From Bog-793 sp963785415 (GTDB lineage: Bacteria; Actinomycetota; Acidimicrobiia; Acidimicrobiales; Bog-793), in the NCBI GenBank assembly GCA_963785415.1, contig CAWAVB010000001.1, forward strand, positions 310,001-374,000: DNA of 64,000 nucleotides, written 5' to 3'. Shown one piece after another: positions 17,798 through 27,578 of the stretch. The translations under genes and the position numbers were made by a program. The notes under the pieces are model-generated. The model did not search any database and was not told where the DNA came from. It was given only the letters and a program-made list of their open reading frames with translations. The number at the start of each line of letters is the position of its first letter. The first letter of the stretch is position 1.

Positions 17798-19014
17798 GAA
17801 TCGCCTGCACGACCGGGTTCCCGTCGACGGGCCGACCCCGGCCGGGACCAAGACAGAGCGCGACCCGCTCGGTGACGAAACCTCGTTGAGGGGCCCCCGC
17901 CTAAGAGTGGTTTTCGTCGGTCCATATGGGCCGACGCGCGACGGCATCGCTCGTTATTCCTCTGAACTCGCGGCCGCGATGAGGGAGGAAGGCTGCGATA
18001 TCAAGGTGGTCACTCCCAGGAAACTCCGAAGCAACGGGGCAGAGGAAGTCGTCGGCGATCTGGAAGGGAGTCGTAGGAAAGTGCGTTCGCTTCGTCGCCT
18101 GGTGTTGAACTGGTCGCCCGATGTTGTGCACGTGCAGTTCGCCGCGGCTTCGTTTGGTGGACGGCTGCCTGCATTGTTTCGTCTGCTCGACGGACTTCCG
18201 GTTCGCATTGTCATCACCGTGCACGACGTCACCCGGGACATCGCGCTCAGCGCGGTGGCTGGGTCGCCGCGTTTATCGGCACCTAGTGAGGTCGGCAGAC
18301 TGCGTTCTGGTCCACACGGCAGCAGCGGCGCGACTCATCGGATCGCTCTCCCCCGCCACCGCCGTGCGGTTGATACCTCACCCGGTGTTTCCCGCTCCCG
18401 CGCAACTGGCGAGCGAAGTCGAGATACGGAGACGCTTCAACCTCGTCGACCGTGATGTGATTCTCATATTCGGATTCGTACACCCCCATAAGGGCCTCGC
18501 CGACCTAGTCGCGGCTTTCGAGCGGGCACGACGTAGCTCGCCCGCCGTCGGCGATCGAGCCGTGCTTGTCGTGGCGGGTGCCGTTCGCCGGCGTTCCGGC
18601 CTGTTCAGGATCATGGAAGTTCCCGACCGCGTCTACCTTGCCTGGGTGAAGATGCAAGTGCGGCACCTCGGCATAGTGAACCACACCGTCTTTACAGGGT
18701 ACGTCGAAGACGGCGAGGTGACGGCGTGGTTCCGGACGGCCCGCGCGGTCGTGTTGCCCTACCGCAGGGTCGAGCAGAGCGGCGTCCTCAGCCTCGCCCG
18801 CGCCATCGGTTCACCCGTCATCGCGAGCGATGCGGGAGGTTTTGCCGACGGGGCCGGTTCGTCATGGACGTTCCCCGCTGGCGATCGAGAGGCGCTCGCG
18901 CAGCTGTTGTCACGCGTGGAGATCGAGGGGCCACCGAAGGCGTCGCCGGGCGGAGCCGCTGATATTAGGTCGTGCGCTCAGGCCATCGCCGCTATATATC
19001 GGAGATCACCGTGA
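17790..19014 (+). pseudogene. GT4-family glycosyltransferase with a frameshift
   Basis: Starting at GTG 17790, the first frame encodes RVVFVGPYGPTRDGIARYSS, then VVHVQFAAASFGGRLPALF and VITVHDVTRDIAL. Near 18250 the coding signal moves to the next frame, which continues RWLGRRVYRHLVRSADCVLV, IPHPVFPAP, ILIFGFVHPHKGLADLVAAF, VFTGYVEDGEVTAWF and the Glu motif VEQSGVLSLARAIGSPVIAS to 19014. Joined, the two parts make a complete GT4 enzyme of about 405 residues. Either a real frameshift has inactivated the gene or one base is wrong in the assembly. The segments on either side of the shift show no other damage, which favours a recent change or a sequence error. Confidence 0.8.
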
Positions 19015-19044
19015 CGAGCTCGGTTGTACCACGATCGCGCTCGA

Positions 19045-20478
19045 TTACCCAAGGGACAACCCAGTGAGCTGGTCGTCTGACCCGAGCACGGACTCGTAGA
19101 GGGAGCGTACTGAGGCTGCGACCTCACGCCAACTGGCGACTTCACCCACGCGTGGGGATTCGGCTCCAATGAGCGATCCGCCTGGAATTGTCACAACTCT
19201 TGACCTGTCCAGTCGGTAGCGAGCCACCAACTCCTCCTTTCGAGATGGGGAGTCCACGATCAGCCCGTCCGCGTACCGCTCGGCCACATCGCTCCCACGG
19301 TCCCAGACGACTACGCGGATCCCAAAGCAACGAACGGCCCGCAATCCCGCGATCGCACGCCGCAAGGACCCACCCTCCCCGAGGAATCCCGAATCGCGCA
19401 GCTCAGCGATGCGCGCGCCCCGGGCCCGACGCCAGACGAGTCGTGGCGCGAGCCACCTCCCTACTTCGATTCTCTCTGTTGCGACTCCGATCCCCAGGAG
19501 CTGTGCTCGCGAGAGCAACCGCGGATCCGTGTCAACTGATGGCCCGAGAAGCACCACAGGCACTCCCAGATCAAAGAATGCACTGACCAAGCCTTTGAAG
19601 AAGCTCATCGTGCGAGCCCATTTCGAGCGCAGTACGGTGAGTGGCACACCACTTTGCATGGCACGAACAACCGGAAACACAAGTAGGCAACACCACCCCA
19701 CCGGGATCCACCAGGAAACCAGAGCCAACGCGAAGGTGATCGGAAGGCCCAAAACCCATGCCGGATAGGCGACAAGATCCGGCCACATCATGAACTGCTC
19801 CCCAATGCGACCCGGATGAGTGACGAAGAGCAGCGCCGTGCCTTGCCCGTATCGACGAGCTCGAAGAACCTCTCGGTCAAGATCACCCCAGTGCATGGAC
19901 ATCTTGGCACGCGCCGCGCATACGACTCGGAAGTTGGAGTCGCGTAGACGCCAGCCAAAATCGGTGTCCTCGCCACTGGAGAAGCGTTCATCGAAGCCAT
20001 TGACCGCATCGAAGACCGAACGCACGACCGCCATGTTGGCGGTCACGGTCACACGTACAGGTGCTCCATCCGGAAGCTCGTTAATCTGACGCATGAGGGG
20101 TGAGTCAAGGCTGTAGATGGGTCCGCAGGTCGCATCGGCCCTTCCTTCCCGAAGGGGGGCGACCAACTCCGAGAGCCAATCCTCGTGTGGTATCCCTCCA
20201 GAATCGCAAAAGGCGATGACCTTGGCCTGTGAGGCATTGACGCCCGCGTTACGCTGATGTGCGATCGTAATAGGGATGCCAAGCGGTCCAACAAAGTCAA
20301 TCCAATGGACCCACGTATGTTGTAGGCGAATGAAGTCAAGGCGTTTCCGTGAAGCGTCGACGACGATGCATTCTGCATTGTTCTCGTCGATGTGACGATG
20401 AAGCGCACAAAGTGTCTCGGCCAACTGCGGTTCGTCCTTCGACGCGATGACCACCGAGACTCGTGGTACCGCAGTCAT
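19045..20478 (-). CDS. GT2-family glycosyltransferase fused to a short GT-B-like C-terminal module
   Basis: A 477-residue protein from ATG 20478, which overlaps the upstream gene's stop as ATGA. Residues 1-230 form a GT2 domain: VSVVIASKDEPQLAETLCAL, AECIVVDASRKR, AFCDSGGIPHEDWLSELVAP, and GFDERFSSGEDTDFGWRLRD as the acceptor ED segment. A hydrophobic pair follows at about 245-290 (WVLGLPITFALALVSWWIPV). The last about 130 residues include ADGLIVDSPSRKEELVARYR and VVTIPGGSL, which resemble the second half of a GT4/GT-B enzyme without its E-x7-E region. That tail may be a regulatory or degenerate domain. It pairs with the GT4-like gene just upstream. Confidence 0.75.
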   Translation of the reverse strand: MTAVPRVSVVIASKDEPQLAETLCALHRHIDENNAECIVVDASRKRLDFIRLQHTWVHWIDFVGPLGIPITIAHQRNAGVNASQAKVIAFCDSGGIPHEDWLSELVAPLREGRADATCGPIYSLDSPLMRQINELPDGAPVRVTVTANMAVVRSVFDAVNGFDERFSSGEDTDFGWRLRDSNFRVVCAARAKMSMHWGDLDREVLRARRYGQGTALLFVTHPGRIGEQFMMWPDLVAYPAWVLGLPITFALALVSWWIPVGWCCLLVFPVVRAMQSGVPLTVLRSKWARTMSFFKGLVSAFFDLGVPVVLLGPSVDTDPRLLSRAQLLGIGVATERIEVGRWLAPRLVWRRARGARIAELRDSGFLGEGGSLRRAIAGLRAVRCFGIRVVVWDRGSDVAERYADGLIVDSPSRKEELVARYRLDRSRVVTIPGGSLIGAESPRVGEVASWREVAASVRSLYESVLGSDDQLTGLSLG

Positions 20479-21614
20479 CGACGGCCGTTCAGGTCCTGAA
20501 GCAACGCCCGCTCGTATATTGCCTTCGTCGCGAGACCCACTGCGTGCCACGTCCACGCGGTCGTCCATTCGTACGCCGCGGCAACACGAGCTGCTATATC
20601 GTCCGGCGTAGCGTGCAAGATACTGTTGAGTCCTTCACGTAAACCACCTTCCAGTGTGCGGTCATAGCGGAATAATGCTGTCGCGGGAATGTCCACAAGC
20701 TCGGGGAGGTCCGGAACGAGCAGCGGCACGCGTCGGGCCATCGCAACGCGCATCGAGCTCGAATTCGTGATCAGGCGGAATGGGATTACGACGAAATCTG
20801 TCGCCGCAAGCAGCACGTCCAGATCCTCGTCGGAGAAGGCTCCGCGTTTCCAACGGACGTCACGACCCTGGCCCTCGAGGCGTCGCACGAGGTCTTCGAG
20901 CTTGTTCGCGTATTGGGGGTTGCCGGAGGCGCCGAGGAGGCGGATCGAGAGTCTGGTAGTAGGGGGAAGCTGCAGAACCGCCTCGAGGAGGAGGTCAGCA
21001 CCCTTGTATGAATCGATATGTCCGAACATCGCGAGGAGTGGTGTCGTTGCAGAGACGCCGAGGCGCGTTCGTGCGGGCGCCCGTTCGGTCTGGTGCGCGA
21101 CCATCGGTGGCCCCTCGGGGATCACTTCGACACGAGCGGGGTCGACCCCGAATCCCTCCACGAGATATTCCTTGGCTGCCTCCGTGATCGTGATGATCAC
21201 GCGCGATCGTCTGAACAACGGAGAACGACCCGCTACGTCATCGTCGAAGACCGGGGCGAGCGGCAGTGGCTCGTGGGACGTGTAAACGATGCGAAAGCCA
21301 ATCACGCCAGCGAACCACAACGAGAACCCGAACCACCGACGTGGCAGCGATCGCACGAGGGGCAGGCGCCTGGACCAGTACCACCCAAACCTGTAGGACC
21401 AGTGGAGGTGGAGCACATTGAATCCTCGCAGCCGGTGAAGCGTCAGCTCAATGGGAAGCAAGAGCCCGTTGAGCGTCTGGCTCGGTGTCCACTCCATCCG
21501 GAGCCAATCTGAGACGACCCCGACCTCGCTGAGAGCTTTCCCCAGCAGGGGCAGGTAGGGATTCTCCTCGTTGTGAGGCGTAATGAGCACCCTGGGCGGC
21601 GCGGAACGGGTCAT
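20475..21614 (-). CDS. GT4-like glycosyltransferase
   Basis: A 379-residue GT-B enzyme from the ATG at 21614 (an open frame extends further upstream but lacks domain content). It has PRVLITPHNEENPYLPLLGK at the start, VLHLHWSYRFGWYWSRRLPL, then IVYTSHEPLPLAPVFDDDVA. In the second domain it has VIPEGPP, LLAMFGHIDSYKGADLLLEA and RLLGASGNP. The region LLAATDFVVIPFRLITNSSS with MRVAMARRVPLLVPDLPEL stands in the place of the GT4 acidic motif. The H-W-S-Y segment is typical of GumK-like and colanic-acid transferases. It is co-translated with the downstream GT2 gene (4-bp overlap). Confidence 0.8.
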   Translation of the reverse strand: MTRSAPPRVLITPHNEENPYLPLLGKALSEVGVVSDWLRMEWTPSQTLNGLLLPIELTLHRLRGFNVLHLHWSYRFGWYWSRRLPLVRSLPRRWFGFSLWFAGVIGFRIVYTSHEPLPLAPVFDDDVAGRSPLFRRSRVIITITEAAKEYLVEGFGVDPARVEVIPEGPPMVAHQTERAPARTRLGVSATTPLLAMFGHIDSYKGADLLLEAVLQLPPTTRLSIRLLGASGNPQYANKLEDLVRRLEGQGRDVRWKRGAFSDEDLDVLLAATDFVVIPFRLITNSSSMRVAMARRVPLLVPDLPELVDIPATALFRYDRTLEGGLREGLNSILHATPDDIAARVAAAYEWTTAWTWHAVGLATKAIYERALLQDLNGRR

Positions 21615-22033
21615 GGAACGAGTCTTCGCTCGTCGCGCCTGGTCTGGGCCAACATCGAACGGCTCCAATGGGTATTGACTCCTGATCGCTCGCTCGTGAC
21701 CCGGGCCGTAACCACCGGGGGCTTGGCCGATCCCCGAACGAGGGACCACCCGATGGCTCGCCAGCGTCGAGGGCTGTCACAGGCTGGTCCTGAGATCGTA
21801 ATTGCCGTGCTCAGACGGCTCGCGGGGAAATCCTCACCTTCCGATGTTTCCCGTGTCCAACATGGCATCGTCGCGATGACTCGAACCATCTTCGCTTCAG
21901 GTGCATCCGTTCGGGGCGTCGTTTCGGCTCGCGCCATGGTACCGATCCTCGTCAATCTGTCTGCACGACAGTTCCGTAATTATCCGGCTGCGGCGCGTAA
22001 GAGAGCACTTCCCACCGATACCGCAAACGAGCA
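21615..22033. other. Divergent promoter region
   Basis: About 420 bp between the minus-strand glycosyltransferase pair and the plus-strand flippase gene. I see no gene or clear operator; the promoters of both units should be here. Confidence 0.5.
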
Positions 22034-23569
22034 ATGATCGTGTCCGCGATGCCAGACTTCGTGCCTACGCCCGCCGCGGGATCGGGTGACCTTCCTAGCT
22101 CGGGAGGGATCGTCCGACCTCGATTTCGTATTTTTGTCAGCACTTTTTCACTTTTCATCTCGAACATCTTTATCGCAGGCCTCGGGGCACTCGCACTCAG
22201 GCTGATGACGCACCGACTGGGCCCTGACGCGTACGGAATCTTCGTCACGGCGGGGACCTACGTGGCGACGTGGGAGATTCTGACCGACCTCGGTGTCAAT
22301 GCTCTCGCTGGGCGCGAGATCGCGCGGACCCCAGACGAAGCGGGGAACATCCTCGCCTTCAACCTCGGGCTTCGGCTCTCGCTGAGCATGGTGCTGATCC
22401 CGATCGCCTGGGTCGTCGGGGATCTCGTCTACAAGACCTCGCCGAGTGACGTCCGCATAGGCATTCTGATTGTTGCCCTCTCGGTTCCTTTCGACGCGCT
22501 CCGGGCTGTTTCTCTCGCTTACTACGTCGGCAGCATCTCGAATCATTGGGTGGCAGGAATCAATCTGCTGCAACAGATCTTCTGGGTCGCTGGACTGGCC
22601 ACCGCTCTAACGATGGGCGCGGGTGTCAGAGGATGCCTCGTGGCATATCTCGCGTCGATCGTTGCTCTATCCGCGGTGGCCTACTCCCTAGTCAATCGCC
22701 GGGTTCGCTTCCGCCCGCGGTTCGCCCTCGGCAGATGGATGGGGATCATCCGTCAGTCGATCAGCATCGGCGTCATACAAATCGTCAATTTAGTGTACCT
22801 CAGGGCCGACATCATCCTGCTGAGCGTCATGACGAGCGTGTATCAGGTGGCTATCTACGGCGTGGCCTACGCGATCATCGGCTTTGTTCTGTTCATCTCC
22901 AGTGCCTTCATGACGAGCGTCCTGCCGCTCATGACTCGCAGCCACGCGGACGAATTGAAACCCGTCGTCGAATGGGCTGTGTCCTATATGGCTTCTATCA
23001 GCTGCCTTTTCGCGGCAGGCATCATCTGCGTCGGCGCGCCCGTCATTCACCTACTAGCGGGGAACAAATACGCTTCCTCGGCGTCGCCGTTGTCAATCCT
23101 TGGGATCTCACTCATCTTCTCGGCGCTCAACAACGTTCTTGGCTTCGCATGTTTCTCACGAAACCGCCATCACAAGTTGCTCTACGTGAGCATTGCCGCG
23201 CTCATCCTCAATGTTGCGCTCAATCTGGTCGCCATCCCTCGCTGGGGGGTTAACGGCTCCGCGGGCGCGACAGTCATCTCGGAGGTTTTCGCGTTAGCGG
23301 GAAACTACGCCGTCTTCCGGTACGGTGTCGGTGTACGAATCGCGATCGTGCGGTCGCTGATGCGCCCGTGTCTCGCAGGTGCGATAGCAGCTGCTGTCTT
23401 CCGTGTCTTGCTCTGGTCGCCGCGAGCGGGCGCGCCCGAAACGTTGTTGCTGGGCACAGGAGTGACGACACTATATGTTGCAGTGCTCGCGATTCTGGGG
23501 GGTCTCCCTCCAGATCTCCTCGCGTTCTACCGTCGAGCGCTCCATGCTCTGGTGGAACGAGAACGGTGA
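22034..23569 (+). CDS. Wzx-type polysaccharide flippase
   Basis: A 511-residue polytopic protein of the MATE/PST superfamily. Hydrophobic helices alternate with short charged loops through the whole length (roughly 12-14 segments). The first segments, RIFVSTFSLFISNIFIAGLG and ALRLMTHRLGPDAYGIFVTA, match the polysaccharide_synt domain, where the G-P-x-x-Y-G-I-F motif is typical. Wzx proteins move undecaprenyl-linked repeat units across the membrane. The 35-residue Pro/Gly-rich N-terminus precedes the first helix. The gene stands alone between minus-strand transferase genes. An ATG at 22049 is an alternative start. Confidence 0.88.
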   Translation: MIVSAMPDFVPTPAAGSGDLPSSGGIVRPRFRIFVSTFSLFISNIFIAGLGALALRLMTHRLGPDAYGIFVTAGTYVATWEILTDLGVNALAGREIARTPDEAGNILAFNLGLRLSLSMVLIPIAWVVGDLVYKTSPSDVRIGILIVALSVPFDALRAVSLAYYVGSISNHWVAGINLLQQIFWVAGLATALTMGAGVRGCLVAYLASIVALSAVAYSLVNRRVRFRPRFALGRWMGIIRQSISIGVIQIVNLVYLRADIILLSVMTSVYQVAIYGVAYAIIGFVLFISSAFMTSVLPLMTRSHADELKPVVEWAVSYMASISCLFAAGIICVGAPVIHLLAGNKYASSASPLSILGISLIFSALNNVLGFACFSRNRHHKLLYVSIAALILNVALNLVAIPRWGVNGSAGATVISEVFALAGNYAVFRYGVGVRIAIVRSLMRPCLAGAIAAAVFRVLLWSPRAGAPETLLLGTGVTTLYVAVLAILGGLPPDLLAFYRRALHALVERER

Positions 23570-23726
23570 CCTAACAGGTCGGCAAGGGCCTCGGCCAAAT
23601 CCTCCCGGCTGGGCTCGAGTTGAACCCGAAAAGCGAACGATCGTGTCCCTAAGTCGCAGACACGTCGCCCACGATGGGTCCCGTTACGGCCAGATGGAAG
23701 GCCCCGCGCGCCCCGAGGCCCGCAGG

Positions 23727-24812
23727 TCAGGCCTCCGGCTTGCTGCACAATCCCTCAGCAAAGCCGATGTCCCCAGCAACGTCCTCGATGAGACGGACAT
23801 ACGGATAGAGCATTGGCTCCATCGTGGAGGTCTTCCTGCACCTGGCTAGCCAGCCGCGGTACAGGACGGGTGGTAAGAGCACGAGCGCGAGAGCGGCGAG
23901 TTTCCGCCGCCACGCGAACAAGGGGATCAGAATGACCGCGACGACCAATGGGAGCGGTGAGAGCGTTGGGATGCCGCCACTTTTCAGCCAGATCTTCCCG
24001 TGGGCGACACCGTAGTCTCGAGATCGGCGTAAGGAATCAGCCAGATTCGGACGATAGTCATGGAGCATGTCGATCTCAGGCACCAGTTGCACCGTGTCTG
24101 AGCCGAACTTCGCGCGGAGAAGCTTGCAAAGCAACTCCTCCTCGCCGCCGAAGTGGATTGACGTGTCGAACCCGCCGACCTTCCTCACGGCCGAGAGACG
24201 CAGGGACATGTTCGCCCCGGCCATGTACAAGACCGAGCGCCGACCGGACTTCTCCGCTGGGGGCAGGAGCGCCCGTCGGAACCTCGCCACGATGCCGGGA
24301 TCTGCATCTTCGCCGAGCTCCTGTGCCGCAAGTGGTCGACGGAACTCGATGAAGCGTCGATTGAAGGTGTCGACGGCAAGCGGCGTCACCGTCCCGCCGA
24401 CGACGGACACGCTGTTCGGAGCCTGTGCCCACTCGTCCGCGAGCTGTTGGACCCATCCCGAAGGCGGCACGCAATCGTCATCCGCCATGGCGAGGTACGC
24501 GCCCCGTGCCGCTTGCACGGCTTCTCTTAGCGCTTGTCCACGTCCACAGTTCCGGTCGAGGCGGATGACCTTCGCCCCCGCTCCCGCGGCGATGCTCGCG
24601 GTGTCATCGGTGGAACCGTCGTCGACGACGATCACTTCGAACGGCGCGGTGTGAACCTGATTGTTCAGCGCTGTAAGCGCAGTGCCAATCCGCGACGCTC
24701 CGTTGTATGAGCAAATCGCCACCGTGATCAGTGGCGTGACCGTGTTCTCGTGGCGCGGTTCGACTCCTTCGGGCTCGACGTCCGGCGCGACGGTCACGAG
24801 CCATGGTCTCAC
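23727..24812 (-). CDS. GT2-family glycosyltransferase with C-terminal membrane segment
   Basis: A 361-residue protein from GTG 24812, overlapping the upstream gene's stop by 4 bp. It has ITVAICSYNGASRIGTALTA, EVIVVDDGSTDDTASIAAGA, NCGRGQALREAVQAARG and the DxD segment MADDDCVPPSGWVQQL. The acceptor site region is GFDTSIHFGGEEELLCKLLR. A hydrophobic hairpin follows at about 285-320 (LPLVVAVILIPLFAW, LAALALVLLPPVLY), anchoring the enzyme. It is the last gene of a minus-strand group with the large membrane protein, a small anchored protein and a GH113-like hydrolase, which suggests these act on the same glycan. Confidence 0.87.
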   Translation of the reverse strand: MRPWLVTVAPDVEPEGVEPRHENTVTPLITVAICSYNGASRIGTALTALNNQVHTAPFEVIVVDDGSTDDTASIAAGAGAKVIRLDRNCGRGQALREAVQAARGAYLAMADDDCVPPSGWVQQLADEWAQAPNSVSVVGGTVTPLAVDTFNRRFIEFRRPLAAQELGEDADPGIVARFRRALLPPAEKSGRRSVLYMAGANMSLRLSAVRKVGGFDTSIHFGGEEELLCKLLRAKFGSDTVQLVPEIDMLHDYRPNLADSLRRSRDYGVAHGKIWLKSGGIPTLSPLPLVVAVILIPLFAWRRKLAALALVLLPPVLYRGWLARCRKTSTMEPMLYPYVRLIEDVAGDIGFAEGLCSKPEA

Positions 24813-27046
24813 GATGCGTCCGATCCATAGATGATGTCAGACCTCGAGACATAGAGGATGGAACGAGTTTGGTTGAAATCAGCGCTAGGAAACGCAAACG
24901 TTCCCGAGTACGTCCCTATGGCGGCTCTTGCCGTATGACCTGCGACGTTCACACTCGAAGCAAAGACCCACGCACTGTTGTCCACGATCACGGGATCCAC
25001 GGTCAGGATGAGCTTCCTTCGGTCGGCACCGCTGAAGTTGTACGTCGCCAACGCGCTGTAGGGATCGGCCTGGATCACCCGGGTGCCGGAATTCTTCATC
25101 AGCCACTGGCCAGCATCCCGGTCGGCTGGCGTCACCGCGAGCAGGTCAATCTGTGATCCTGTCGCTGCGAGAGCTACAGGAAGGCTCGAGTTGGCAACCG
25201 CGTATCCACCAATGCCAAATGCAAGTGCGACTTGAATCGTGGCCAGTACTCCGAGGATTGACGCTGCAATTTGCGGGAGGCGTGCTCTGAAGTGGTGCAC
25301 AAGGCACGCACACATCACGATGAAGACGAGATACATCTGAGCCTCGACGCGCTCTGTGTTGAATTGGACGGACAACGTGCCAGAGTTACGCGAGACAGCA
25401 GAGATGAATCCGCCGAACAGTACCAAGCCGAGGATTTCGACGTGTTCGTGCCACTTGACCCCACGCCAAATGCCCCAAATGACGGCCACGACGATGAAAA
25501 TGAGGATCACCTCCCTCGCAGCAGTCGCCCCGTCGTTGACGATCGGGCCGAGGATGGAGACCCCGCGGGAACCAGGGGTCACGGCTGCATTCACGAGGCG
25601 AACGGCGGTGGCACGTGGGTCAACGCTCATCCAGGAGAACTGGTGGAGCCGGGCTGTGAGATCGAGTGAGCGCATCTTGGCGGCGGACACTGATTGCCCC
25701 GATGCCGTGCCCTCGACCCAACGCGAGAGCAGGCTTCCCGAACCCGGGAGGAAATCCAGGCCCGACACACGGATTGCGTGGGCGACCTGACGCAGGTACG
25801 GGGCCGTATGCGCGATGAGAAGTCCCCAGAGGAGCGCTGCGCCCACAAATCCTGCCGCGACCCCGGATGTAAGGACTCGGCGTGACCGGTCGCTCCGGAG
25901 CGCAAGACCGGTCAACCACCCCGTAACGACTGCGCCAGCCACCAAATATGCCGTTGAGTAGTGAGAAACGGCCAATCCGATCCCCATCACGACGGCAAGA
26001 ACACGCACCCGGCGGATCGGGGCCGGCGGATCCGCGACAAGCTGAATCACGAGAGTGAAAAAGAACAGGGCGACGCTCTGGCGCATGATGGCGGGGAGCT
26101 CAGTGAGGAACGACGCCGTTCCGACGATCAACAACGCGACAAGAAAGGACGCGTATACCGGCCCGGCGATCCGGCGGATAGTCGCGAGCGTCGTTACCGC
26201 GCAGGCTGCGAGCATCACGCCCGGGATGAGAACGAGGATGGTTCGTAACTGCATCGAGTTGAGGAAGTGCAACTGGGCGGGGAGCACGGTCAGCGAGAGC
26301 ATGCCCGCATACGGATCGTGACTGTGTGGCAGTGGGAACCTGCCTGACGTGATCGTCGCCGCCGCCACCGAGAACTCGTGCTGGATGTCCCAACCCCACA
26401 ACCAGCCCCCGCGAGTCGGTTGTTGCCATATGAGCGTGACCACACCGCTTCCCAGGAGGGCCGCTTGGGCTGGTCCGCCGAGGCGTCGGCTGAGCGCGAC
26501 ACTCGCGAGTATGAGCCCGAGTCCCAGCACTGTCGCAATAACCGCGATGGCGTTGGCACCAGTCGCGTTGAGCTTCGTGGCGCCGACGAGCGCGACGCAC
26601 GGAGGAAGCACCAGAACGAGGCCCCAGTAGTACGCGCGGCGGGAAAGCTTCGCAAGAACTTCGCCGACGGGATCAAGCTGGCAGCGAAAAGAGACCCCTC
26701 CGACCAACGCGAGTATCACCAGCCACAGCACCTCCAGAGGCGTCCGGCTGAGCGGTCGACCGACCCCGAGGGCCGGCCCCAAAGCCCCCGCGACTGCGCC
26801 CAGCAGACAGAACGCTGCGAGCCCCACGCCCGTGGAGATCAGCAACCTCCTCAGTCCGGTGAGACCCGACGGGATAATGAGCGAGGTGAGAACCATTCCG
26901 GGCAGCAGAATGAGACCTACGGTCGAGATGAGCTGTGCTCCGGGATTGGCCGAAACCACGATGGCCGCTGCCACGACGACGAGGGCCGCGACGGTCGCCC
27001 AACGTCCGGTAGCCCCCTGTGGTTCCACCTTCGTGTCGCTTGTCAC
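24809..27046 (-). CDS. Large polytopic membrane protein, candidate polysaccharide polymerase or GT-C-like enzyme
   Basis: The 745-residue protein has about 15 hydrophobic segments. After the fifth or so there is a long extracytoplasmic loop with GWLWGWDIQHEFSVAAATIT and HSHDPYAGMLSLTVLPAQLH, then more helices and a soluble C-terminal part of about 100 residues (DRDAGQWLMKNSGTRVIQAD). The layout of acidic and His residues in the loop after early helices is like GT-C enzymes, and the protein resembles the DUF2206 group of predicted membrane proteins as I recall it. No Wzy gene is otherwise evident, so it is a candidate polymerase. Starts at GTG 27046 and overlaps genes on both sides, so it lies in one operon. 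Confidence 0.6.
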   Translation of the reverse strand: MTSDTKVEPQGATGRWATVAALVVVAAAIVVSANPGAQLISTVGLILLPGMVLTSLIIPSGLTGLRRLLISTGVGLAAFCLLGAVAGALGPALGVGRPLSRTPLEVLWLVILALVGGVSFRCQLDPVGEVLAKLSRRAYYWGLVLVLPPCVALVGATKLNATGANAIAVIATVLGLGLILASVALSRRLGGPAQAALLGSGVVTLIWQQPTRGGWLWGWDIQHEFSVAAATITSGRFPLPHSHDPYAGMLSLTVLPAQLHFLNSMQLRTILVLIPGVMLAACAVTTLATIRRIAGPVYASFLVALLIVGTASFLTELPAIMRQSVALFFFTLVIQLVADPPAPIRRVRVLAVVMGIGLAVSHYSTAYLVAGAVVTGWLTGLALRSDRSRRVLTSGVAAGFVGAALLWGLLIAHTAPYLRQVAHAIRVSGLDFLPGSGSLLSRWVEGTASGQSVSAAKMRSLDLTARLHQFSWMSVDPRATAVRLVNAAVTPGSRGVSILGPIVNDGATAAREVILIFIVVAVIWGIWRGVKWHEHVEILGLVLFGGFISAVSRNSGTLSVQFNTERVEAQMYLVFIVMCACLVHHFRARLPQIAASILGVLATIQVALAFGIGGYAVANSSLPVALAATGSQIDLLAVTPADRDAGQWLMKNSGTRVIQADPYSALATYNFSGADRRKLILTVDPVIVDNSAWVFASSVNVAGHTARAAIGTYSGTFAFPSADFNQTRSILYVSRSDIIYGSDAS

Positions 27047-27465
27047 GGTTCGAGCTCGACGCGCAGTGGGGCGGCAAGCCGTCCCACTGAGATTTTGGCC
27101 CAGGTTGGTCTTTTGACCACAGGCAGCATCACCGTCACCTCGGCCTGGGCACCTGGCGTGACACGTACCACTCCCGATGAGAGAACGATCCCTCCGACAT
27201 TCTCGGACCAGTGGACATCCGCGCGAATGCTGGCCGTTATCGCAACGCGGATCTGCGATCCCCCTGTGACGCCCGCGCTAGCGGCGGATGGGTTGACGAA
27301 CCATGCTGCTTCGCGATATGGCAGTTCACCGCTACCGGCTCCGCTGCCGACCCAACGTACGATCGGCCCGCTGAGCAAAAAAACACCGACGACGACCACG
27401 AGCACGGCCGCTGCAGTTCTCAAGCTGCCCAACTTGGTGGTCAGCTCGCGCCAACGATTCAGCAT
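27043..27465 (-). CDS. Small membrane-anchored protein of unknown function
   Basis: From the ATG at 27465 the product has 140 residues: a short cytoplasmic part (MLNRWRELTTKLGSLRT), one hydrophobic segment (AAAVLVVVVGVFLLSGPIV) and an external beta-rich part of about 100 residues (for example SQIRVAITASIRADVHWSEN and RVTPGAQAEVTVMLPV). A longer frame reaches 27597 and would overlap the preceding hydrolase gene. The stop overlaps the start of the large membrane protein as GTGA, so the two are translationally coupled and may form a complex. No family recognised. Confidence 0.65.
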   Translation of the reverse strand: MLNRWRELTTKLGSLRTAAAVLVVVVGVFLLSGPIVRWVGSGAGSGELPYREAAWFVNPSAASAGVTGGSQIRVAITASIRADVHWSENVGGIVLSSGVVRVTPGAQAEVTVMLPVVKRPTWAKISVGRLAAPLRVELEP

Positions 27466-27578
27466 CGACGTACCACCAGACCTGTCTGCTTCAACTAGAC
27501 CTTTTATCGTCGCGCCCTTTGAGCCCGGGCACGCGAACCACACAAGTCCTGAGCGGAGTTCTTCGTCGCACGCGTGCT

